Part shown: positions 55,590 through 64,000 of the stretch, one piece after another | Position numbering within the stretch: position 1 is the first letter of the stretch | How the letters are laid out: each line of letters opens with the position of its first letter | DNA from: Echinometra lucunter | Taxonomy: Eukaryota > Echinodermata > Echinoidea > Camarodonta > Echinometridae | Direction of reading: 5' to 3' | DNA: 64,000 bases | Assembly: GCA_029962745.1 (NCBI GenBank) | Contig: CM057157.1 | Coordinates: 469,491-533,490 of the forward strand | Translations under genes and position numbers: made by a program | Notes under the pieces: generated by a model | What the model was told of the DNA's origin: nothing | The model's database searches: none | Seen by the model: the letters and a program-made list of their open reading frames with translations, nothing else

Positions 55590-58500
55590 GTAAGTTGGAT
55601 TTTATGAGGAGGGGGAGAGGGACCATTAAGAGAAAGGGTATCCCCAACTTGTGTCAGTATGGTTTGATTATAGAGCCTAGCCCGGGTTATCTCGGCTTCT
55701 TAGCATTCTACAGGTTAAGATGCTAGTTGCTAATTTTTGTTCCTATGTATTATTTAGATGCAAAACTCTTCTTTAAAAAAGTTTATGATTTCCAGTGAAT
55801 TGCCAAACTAAAGGGATCTACAGTGCACTAATATGAAGCAAATAAAGTTTACAAATACATGTATGAAACTGAACTGTTCAGAAAATGAGTTGCAGTGGAT
55901 GATGCAAATGTTTTGAATTTGTTTTATGTTTTTGGTACTGGAATATAAAATAAATTGCAAAAAGTGGACATTGACTTTCTGAGTAAAAATCCAAGTATTG
56001 AATCAAAGCACTTAGTAGCTACTAGTATTTACTGTTGTCATGGCTAATTTACTCAGTGCTACAGCCTAGATTCCTCTATAACAATTTAACCATCAGGTGA
56101 CTACTCACCCACTCCTACTTCAGTGATTGGAGCTCTAAAGAGGAGTTTAGGGATAAGTGTTCGTGATCTGGCCAAGCATAAAGAGGAAGATCTTCGTAAT
56201 CTCTACTCATGTTGGTGGTCTAAACCTCTACCTGCTGAAATTCCCTACAACAGGCTTCTTTGTTTTGAAACAAGAAGGTGAGTTTGGAGCACGGAAAAAA
56301 ATACACGGGGGATCGGGGCGAATTTGCCCCCGAAACGCCAAAAAGAGCCCTGGAAAACTAAAAAAAGGCCCCTGAAATTCTCATAGGGTCCAATGTACAC
56401 TGTAATACAATGTAGAAAATTTTGGGTGGGTTTGCTCAAAGAGTAGCCCCGGAAAAAAAATAATTAATTTTTTTCCCTGGTTTGGAGTCTGGACCTCATC
56501 ACCTAAATGATGAAAAGGAATAATTAGTGGTATACTTTTCATATTGATGAAATGATGTAGCAAATGATATGCATGGAATATTGTATGGATGATTGTAATG
56601 ATAATGATGATAATTGTAGCTGGATAAAGATTATTAAGAATGATAGTTTATTAATGTTATTCTGGAACTGATATCAGTATTTTTGATAACTTAAGTTACA
56701 CAGAGTAACGATGAAAGAAATTGGATAACCTTCACAGCAAAAAAAAAATTAAGAATTGAAGCATATTGTGTGGTGACATAAATGTTGTTCTCTCTCATTT
56801 TCCATGCAGTGGAAATAATGTAGAAAATAGAAGTAGAAAATAGGAAATCAATTGCCCCATCATACATAATATATGGAGTTAATCATGTAAATGTATTCAT
56901 GATATGATGAAGAAACTACTTGATAAATCCAGAAAGGAATGAAATTATTCTACCATGAAGTATGAGCATGAGCAATTACCCTTTTGGAATGCGAACAACA
57001 GACAATATGCATTTTTCGTTCTTTATGCGTCTTTTGGCTAGTCTTCTCCCCAGTTACATATTTAGTGAGATTATTATTGAGCTTGCAGTTCAGGTAGTGA
57101 CATAGAAACTTTAACATAAAGCATATATTGTCTTTTAGTGATTGGTACACTTTAAACAGTAGCCTGAATGTGAGGGGAAATGAGGAACTGTTCTAAAATC
57201 CCGAAAGGTATCTGCTCTTGTCATTTTTGTGGTCAGTCAGTGATCGCGGAAGGAAATTAGTCCTGACTCTACTGGCAATAACAGGAAACCACTGTTTATG
57301 TTTATCTCTGACAGTCAAAAGGACTTCCTGTGAATTTACCTATTGGAGATTCATTGACGTTTTAAAGTTTTGTAGTGTGATTGTTATATAATTCCAGTGG
57401 TTTATGTCATAGAAATATGTACCCTGCAGTGTAGAGCATTAAGCTGAACTGATGCAATTTTTAAAATTTGAAATGAGAATGTATTAAAAAGGAAAGGATA
57501 ATTTAGTGATCAAATTAAAAGTTCTTGGTGTACTGTACCTTTATAATCACAAGTTTTTCACACTTTCAGGAGCAGAGAGTTCTATCTTAATTCCACTGGT
57601 TTATTATCAAAGTCAGTAGGTTACCAGCATCCCTTTGTGTATGATCCCAGACCTATGAGATGTTGAAAATATTCATGACCTGTGAAAGGCTCATGTTTCT
57701 TGAGAAAGTAATGTTTCTAACATTATTTATGATGACTCACGATCCTCTGGAATTTGTTTGTGTTTTCAATAGCTTTGGAGCAGCAGGGCGTCCTCAGGAG
57801 TTGGTAGCCAATGTGTTTCGATGTCTGGTTCCCATTCTCAATAATGAAGATGGAACAGTTATTACTCCACTCCTCAATACAGGGGATCAGGTCAGTATGA
57901 ACAGAGTGCTGTTATATACCACTTCCCACCTAGGCCAGGGAATAGGTACTGTTATAAACCACCTCCCATCTAGGCCTGGAGATAAGTACTGTTATAAACC
58001 ACCTCTCACCTAGGCCTGGAGATAAGTACTGTTATAAACCACCTCTCACCTAGGCCTGGAGATAAGTACTGTTATAAACCACCTCTCACCTAGGCCTGGA
58101 GATAAGTACTGTTATAAACCACCTCCCACCTAGGCCTGGAGATAAGTACTGTTATAAACCACCTCCCACCTAGGCCTGGAGATAAGTACTGTTATAAACC
58201 ACCTCTCACCTAGGCCTGGAGATAAGTACTGTAATAAACCACCTCCCACCTAGGCCTGGAGATAAGTACTGTTATAAACCACCTCTCACCTAGGCCTGGA
58301 GATAAGTACTGTTATAAACCACCTCCCACCTAGGCCTGGAGATAAGTACTGTTATAAACCACCTCCCATCTAGGCCTGGAGATAAGTGCTGTTATAAACC
58401 ACCTCTCACCTAGGCCTGGAGATAAGTACTGTTATAAACCACTTCCCATCTAGGCCTGGAGATAAGTGCTGTTATAAACCACCTCTCACCTAGGCCTGGA

Positions 58501-61500
58501 GATAAGTACTGTTATAAACCACCTCTCACCTAGGCCTGGAGATAAGTACTGTTATAAACCACCTCCCTTCTAGGTAGGCCTGAGTCATCACGGGTTTTCC
58601 TCAAACCGGGTTTGAGTGGGAAAAAACGGGCGGGGACCGGGTACCCGAAAATTTTTAAGTCAGCGGTGATAAAAGTTTATTGGCCTCATTTGACCTTTTT
58701 TTAAACAAGTAATTGAATACCCACTTGGTATGCACCACCGGCAAATCCTCTGACTGCGCTGGGGAAGCATGGGGAATCAGGGAGTAGATCGACCTCAGGC
58801 TACTTAAAACTACAAATCCAGGGAGGTTATAAATCCGATCACAAGCACATGTAAAGGATCCATTTTCCATGTAATATCTCCTCTTTGCCTACTCGGGATA
58901 TTTCTCTTTCCAAGATTAAACAAGAAAACAAAACATTCCCAAGATAATTTCACTTTCGTTTCTGGGCCAAAGATTGTTGATCTCAGCCTTCATGCCCAGA
59001 CAAGCTACAGCTGGTTGGCGAGGGAGCTTAGAGGCCAAGGGTCAAAATGCTAGTCTTTATTTCTAGTCATCGCTCACTTCAAAATAAAATTCTTATAACC
59101 TTCTTCATTAAAGTTTAAACTGTTATTAAAGTATTTTTATTCATTTGAGTGTGGAATTCAATTTAGGAAACTGCACCACCTGTTAATATTTCTTAGTAAA
59201 ATATCTACTTTAACTTGTCTCTGAAAAATTTCCCTGAAAAAAATCTAAATTGAAAGGGTTTAGAACACAAGACCGAACGTTCCTCTTTGATTCAGAAATC
59301 CATTTTATGTTTTTTTTTACTGGCGGGAAACGCTCTGCCTATACAATTTACCACTACTTGCATACTCAATGAGGGTTAGTCTATTTTCAACATGGGGGAA
59401 AATCTTTATTTCAATGACGGTGCTTTTCTTATAATCAATCAAAATCCGATTAAATATACAAGGCATATTTTATTCTTCAATTAAATAAAACCATGTACAT
59501 GTTGCACTATATTTCATAATTCTACATTTTATGTCTTAACTTCTGGCTTGATTCTCCGATCCCTTTGTGGAAAATGAACTACGCCGTCTGGACTTTGTAC
59601 TGGATAACAACCTGTGTGCATGCATATATGTACTGTACGTGTGCTGCCTAGCTAGCTCGTGCGTGTGCATGAACGAGAGTGTTTGTTACGTTGGCACTGA
59701 AGAGTGATGCATAAATGTAATATTTATGAACTTGCAAGAACCAAACGGGGGTGCAAAGGTGAGAAATTTCCTCAAAATTGGAACGTATGGTACATGACAT
59801 TGATGTGACAAGTAAATAAATATTTCTAATAATGAAACAAATCTAAAATCAGCAATATACTGGGTCTTATTGATATGATGAAAACCCGAAACCCGAGAAC
59901 ACAAAACCGGGTTTCAGCTCGACGGACGGGGCCCGGGCGGGAACCGTTTCGACTCAGGCCTACTTCTAGGCCTGGAGATAAGTACTGTTATAAACCACCT
60001 CTCACCTTGGCCTGGAGATAAGTACTGTTATAAACCACCTCCCACCTAGGCCTGGAGATAAGTACTTTTATAAACCACCTCCCATCTAGGCCTGGAGATA
60101 AGTGCTGTTATAAACCACCTCTCACCTAGGCCTGGAGATAAGTACTGTTATAAACCACTTCCCATCTAGGCCTGGAGATAAGTGCTGTTATAAACCACCT
60201 CTCACCTAGGCCTGGAGATAAGTACTGTTATAAACCACCTCCCACCTAGGCCAGGGGATAAGTACTGTTATAAACCACCTCTCACCTAGGCCTGGAGATA
60301 AGTACTGTTATAAACCACCTCTCACCTAGGCCTGGAGATAAGTACTGCTATAAACCACCTCTCACCTAGGCCTGGAGATAAGTACTGTTATAAACCACCT
60401 CTCACCTAGGCCTGGAGATAAGTACTGTAATAAACCACTTCCCATCTAGGCCTGGAGATAAGTACTGTTATAAACCACCTCTCACCTAGGCCTGGAGATA
60501 AGTACTGTTATAAACCACCTCCCACCTAGGCCTGGAGATAAGTACTGTTATAAACCACCTCCCACCTAGGCCTGGAGATAAGTACTGTTATAAACCACCT
60601 CTCACCTAGGCCTGGAGATAAGTACTGTTATAAACCACCTCTCACCTAGGCCTGGAGATAAGTACTGTTATAAACCACCTCCCACCTAGGCCTGGAGATA
60701 AGTACTGTTATAAACCACCTCTCACCTAGGCCTGGAGATAAGTACTGTTATAAACCACCTCTCACCTAGGCCTGGAGATAAGTACTGTAATAAACCACTT
60801 CCCATCTAGGCCTGGAGATAAGTACTGTTATAAACCACCTCTCACCTAGGCCTGGAGATAAGTACTGTTATAAACCACCTCCCACCTAGGCCTGGAGATA
60901 AGTACTGTTATAAACCACCTCTCACCTAGGCCTGAAGATAAGTACTGTTATAAACCACCTCCCACCTAGGCCTGGAGATAAGTACTGTTATAAACCACCT
61001 CCCTAGGCCTGGGAATAGGTACGTTGTAGACCATCTCCCACCTAGGCCAGGGATAGGTTTAGATCATGTGATTTGTTTGCTGATGAACTGCTGTAGTACA
61101 CCTAGCACAAGGTTTCAAGTTTGTATCATGTGAACAGGGTGCTTTTATAAACAACCATATGTACTTTATCATCTACCGGTATGTCAGGGGATTGGTTTGT
61201 ATAATGTGAACTGAACTGGATGCTGTGGTAAACTGCTGCAATACACCTAGAAAAGGGGACCAAGTTTGTATCACATAAACAGGGTGCTGTTATACAGTGC
61301 CATATCGTTGGTGGGGTGATAAGACCTTGTATCTCAAATTTTAGTGAAAATTACTTTTTTGTATTAAACTCCAGATTATCAGTCAAATAATTTCCTGCCC
61401 AAATCCAAGTTCTCTTACGACAAAAACGAAGCCACCAAGGCATGTCAAAGGAAAGGCAATCCCATTGCTTATAATGCTTTGGCAGCCATGTTTTTTCACT

Positions 61501-63692
61501 TTCCTGAACATTTGATATTTTTGGGATACATGGTTTTGTCGCCCCACCGGCGATATGTACTTTAGCATTTAGGCCAGGGGACCAAGTTGTATCTTAAGAA
61601 CAAGGTGGTGTTATGAACCACCGTACTTCATACCATCGCTGCCAAGGGATCTGTTTATATCATGGGAATGGGATGTCTTTGGTTTGCTTCTTAGTATTGA
61701 GGCCTCATGTGTGTAAACAGGGTACTATTATGCCCATGTATGTACTCCATGGCTCGAGGGGGGGCACTCAGTCTATAATGTCTGGTGGTTATGCGGAGAA
61801 GACCCCATTTTTACACTCAGATTTCTGTTCCAATGCATAGCAGTTTTTTTCTTGTTGAGAAAAAAAGAAAAGAAAAACCATTTCAAAGCACTGCATTTTT
61901 TAAACGTTTCGTTGTTCCGGCTGCTTCACTCCATTCCAAAGAGCATCATTTTGCATCATCAGATACTAGTTTTCCGCTTTCCTATTATTGTTTTCTGTTT
62001 TGTTTTGTTGTAATTTAGCAACTTTAGATAAACATTTGTATTTGAAGTAACATTGTAACAAAGTATGAAACAAGGTTAGAGGGCTTAGGGTCCAGGAAAA
62101 GTGAATTGTTAAATATAGTATCTTATGGTGACAGGTGATTTCAGGTGGTGTGGAGCCCGGGAGGTGAAAATGAATCATGAATTGTGAGCTCATCATCCGA
62201 AGGAAACAAGTAATTGAATGAAACACTCTGTCATGTTTAAAGACCCCTTAGGGGAGACAAGCAAATTAATGTGTATGGGTACTTGGGTTGGTATATTAGT
62301 GCATGTTTCAAGAGAAATGCACTCTCTCAAGGGGAAAAAAATCAAAACAAGCTAAGAATGAAGTAGTGATTCCTGATAGAGGTACATGTACTGTAATCAC
62401 TATTTTAACCCATTCGTGACAGGAATTATTCAAAGCCTAATTTGATCAGCTTTTATTCTTCAAATTGGCAACACCAATATTTGTATCTTATGAAACATGT
62501 ATCTGAAATGAATATAAATTGACAGAAATTATGATGAGAAGTCAAAAAGTTGCCAATTTGCAGGCGAAAACGGTGATATTAAACTTTCTGTCACATTGCC
62601 AATTTAAGGATTTTAATGCTTATTTTCCTTTGAAAAATTTTCAGCATCAAACAACGAATATTGACGCAACTAAAATGGGCACAGTTTGTGTAGAATTTTT
62701 TGCTCTTTCTGCTCATGTATTTGGTATGATTTTTAGGGCTGTGCATCAAAAGATATTAGGCCAAATCACAAAATGTGGACCTCTGTCACGAATGGGTTAA
62801 CCATATATGCATCGCTCTTGCTTATAAGTACGTAATAATATTGATTTAAAGGAGAATGGAACCCAGTCATCAGTGTGCTCTTAGTGAATGGAGATGACTA
62901 AGAAGAGTTAACGGTGAAAATTTGAGCAAAATCGGACAATCTGTTCAAGAGTTATGAATCTTGAAAGTTTAGGTAATCACTATTTTGGGGATCCTTGAGT
63001 TGGCAACTTTACCAGCATCTGTGATGTTATCGTGGACAACTCTCCATTCATTTTGTGCTTAAATTTTCAAAAAATTGATTTATATGAAATTTCAAGTCAG
63101 GAATCAACATGATTATTCCCGAAATGCTCACAGAATTGATGTAGCAATGTCATACTCAAACAATAAATCAAACGAATTTCTGTTTTTCTTGAAAATGGAG
63201 AAAATGTGAAATTCTGTGTACAAAATGAATGGAGAGTTGTCCACGATAACATCACAGATGCTGGCAAAGTTACCAACTCAAGGATCTCCATAATAAGGAT
63301 TTACTCAAACTTTCAAAGTTCATAACTCTTGAACAGATTGTCTGATTTTGCTCAAACTTTCACTGTTTACTCTTCTTGTTCTTCTTCATTCACTGGAAGC
63401 ACACTGAAGTCTGGATTAAATTTTCCTTTAACCAATTATTTTAATTGCATTATTCATGTTTCTATTTGTGTTTGTGTAGGGGTATGGTGAAGTAAGCATG
63501 CTGAAGGGTATGGTGGAAGGTGCTGTTAAATGGATGAAAGCAGGGCTCCCTCTACGAATTCTCAAACTAGTTCTCTATGCCAAGGTGATTGATGGTGATC
63601 TTCAGAGTCATTCCCTCAGACGATTCAAAGAAGTCCTCCAGAAGTTTACTGAACTCAAGGAACGCTATGAGATGCAGCTACTCTTGCCTAAA
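55411..63692 (+). CDS. Macrodomain-like protein, 5' part (4 exons seen, continues)
   Basis: Exons 55445-55589, 56097-56277, 57773-57890 and 63480-63692 join in phase to give 219 residues. ATG 55445 is chosen because TGA at 55439-55441 lies in frame just upstream. The fold signature is macrodomain-like: LCLGDITKL (25-33), a strand VDVICVSAF (39-47), a helix TSVIGALKRSLGIS (56-69), RLLCFET, then a strand VITPLLNTG (138-146) followed by a Gly-rich GYGE loop and helix. The usual VNAAN segment is replaced by CVSAFRGDY, so ADP-ribose binding or hydrolysis is uncertain. The C-terminal helices (190-219) are charged. The true product is probably longer, with further domains beyond the window. Function unknown. 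Confidence 0.72.
56097..56277 (+). CDS. Macrodomain-like gene exon 2
   Basis: A 181-nt exon, residues 49-109: GDYSPTPTSVIGALKRSLGI, then a Trp-Trp pair in SCWWSKPLP and YNRLLCFETR. The acceptor is taaccatcag and the donor gtgagt. Confidence 0.82.
57773..57890 (+). CDS. Macrodomain-like gene exon 3
   Basis: A 118-nt exon, residues 109-148: SFGAAGRPQELVANVFRCLV, then DGTVITPLLNTGDQ. The donor gtcagt is the first base of an intron that starts almost directly with the 40-bp minisatellite. Confidence 0.82.
57905..61050. repeat. 40-bp minisatellite, ~43 units, interrupted once
   Basis: The unit is 40 bp, with taggcctggagataagtact, gttataaacc and acctctcacc (or acctcccacc). It occupies 57,905-58,574 and 59,963-61,050, split by the 58,575-59,962 insertion. 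Variants ctcacc, cccacc and cccatc are mixed. Degenerate relatives (aacagggtgctgttata) continue to about 61,290, suggesting the array grew from a local ancestral sequence. It lies in intron 3 of the macrodomain-like gene. Confidence 0.95.
58575..59962. mobile_element. hAT-type element inserted in the minisatellite
   Basis: Starts TAGGCCTGAGTC and ends GACTCAGGCCTA, a 12-bp perfect TIR. It is flanked by perfect 8-bp repeats CTTCTAGG at 58567-58574 and 59963-59970. Subterminal blocks rich in cgggttt, cccgg and gggcggg occur at both ends. The 1388-bp element has no transposase. The 8-bp duplication points to hAT, though the TAGGC terminus departs slightly from YARNG. Confidence 0.88.
61051..62408. 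other. Intron sequence of the macrodomain-like gene
   Basis: Degenerate minisatellite-like words persist to about 61,290. No gene is seen; ORFs are short. Confidence 0.45.
62409..62796. mobile_element. piggyBac-type MITE, copy 3 (inverted)
   Basis: TTAA at 62405-62408 and 62797-62800; termini CCCATTCGTGACAGG and ...CTGTCACGAATGGG. This is the best-preserved copy for the TIR. A 93-codon ORF in it is not conserved in the sister copies. Confidence 0.87.
62846..63430. mobile_element. ~585-bp foldback element with ~200-bp TIRs
   Basis: The left arm (taaaggagaatggaac...cactctccattcattttgt pattern) and the right arm are inverted copies over about 200 bp. Shared blocks include caatctgttcaagagttatg and catctgtgatgttatcgtgg. 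TTTAAAGG/CCTTTAA ends leave the target duplication (TTAA or TA) ambiguous. It sits just before exon 4 of the macrodomain-like gene. Confidence 0.82.
63480..63692 (+). CDS. Macrodomain-like gene exon 4
   Basis: A 213-nt exon, residues 149-219: GYGEVSMLKGMVEGAVKWMK, LRILKLVLYAKVIDG, then a charged helix FKEVLQKFTELKERYEMQ. The proposed donor is gtatga. If it is not used, the frame stops two codons later (63696-63698), giving a 220-residue protein. Confidence 0.75.
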
Positions 63693-64000
63693 GTATGATT
63701 CATCAGTTTAACCTCTTTCTGTAGAATCTTTCCTTTATTGAAGTTCCCTGATATCGGTATTTTTGTTTGAAACTATATTTTTACAATCCTGAATTTCAAC
63801 TCTTTCTTGATATGAACAGCAAGACAGGCTGGGAAATATTTGAATTCCAGGAAAACTCGGAAGAAGGATTTGGTAAATGACATTTCAGTGAATGAAAATA
63901 TGAGCAGGGGGTGGGGGGGGGGGGGGGGAGAGAGTGCTTTACAATTTAGGAAAAAGGAACTGCATATTATGAATTATCATGAAATAGACCTATTTACTAA
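63693..64000. other. Probable intron up to the window edge
   Basis: No coding sequence is seen. A G-rich run lies at about 63,907-63,931. Confidence 0.5.

Noticed and set aside
57905..61050. CRISPR-like regular spacing
   Set aside because: The 40-bp units are contiguous near-identical repeats without unique spacers, in animal intron DNA.
62519..62800. 93-codon + strand ORF
   Set aside because: It lies inside the piggyBac-type MITE and is not conserved as an ORF in the other copies.

Overview
The window is animal nuclear DNA: split genes with GT-AG introns, a high load of non-autonomous transposons, tRNA-derived SINEs, LINE remnants, long poly-G runs and many ACATGTA motifs. This mix, plus the STIL sequence, fits a marine invertebrate deuterostome, most likely an echinoderm (sea urchin-like). 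That assignment is inference. There is no prokaryotic-style operon and no CRISPR array.

Three protein-coding genes can be supported. (1) A complete STIL (centriole duplication factor) gene runs on the + strand, about 15,857-30,240. It has 14 coding exons joined in phase into a 1433-residue protein with the conserved N-terminal region, the CPAP-binding PRP motif, the central coiled coil, the STAN motif and the conserved C-terminus. (2) A small gene on the - strand, 37,152-33,412, has 4 exons including a predicted 20-nt microexon. It encodes a predicted secreted protein of 175 residues with two closely spaced EF-hand loops; I do not recognise a named orthologue. (3) The 5' part of a + strand gene, from 55,445 past the right edge, encodes a diverged macrodomain-like protein of unknown function.

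The rest is mostly mobile DNA. 1-7,800: a composite repeat also present near 44.5 kb and 47.5-51.6 kb, a 190-bp tandem array, and a 2.5-kb element with 19-bp terminal inverted repeats. 7,800-15,800: a polypurine tract, a hAT-type element filled with a 50-bp satellite (9,639-11,430, perfect 8-bp target duplication), a small inverted-repeat element and two LINE fragments. 15,800-30,240: STIL, whose introns hold a SINE, piggyBac-type MITEs with TTAA target sites, a nested repeat with nuclear-receptor-like half-sites, and an internally duplicated splice acceptor. 30,300-38,000: more MITEs and the EF-hand gene with a giant (CTT)n tract in an intron. 38,000-55,400: foldback elements, a second satellite-bearing hAT element (43,011-44,350), SINEs and repeat duplications. 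55,400-64,000: the macrodomain-like gene, whose third intron holds a 40-bp minisatellite split by a third hAT-type insertion, plus two more inverted-repeat elements.

The genes show no obvious functional link. The most interesting themes are: hAT-type elements carrying or targeting minisatellites; the triplicated splice acceptor in STIL; several long palindromes; paired full and empty sites that reveal insertion histories; and two genes I cannot assign to a known family member (secreted EF-hand, macrodomain-like).
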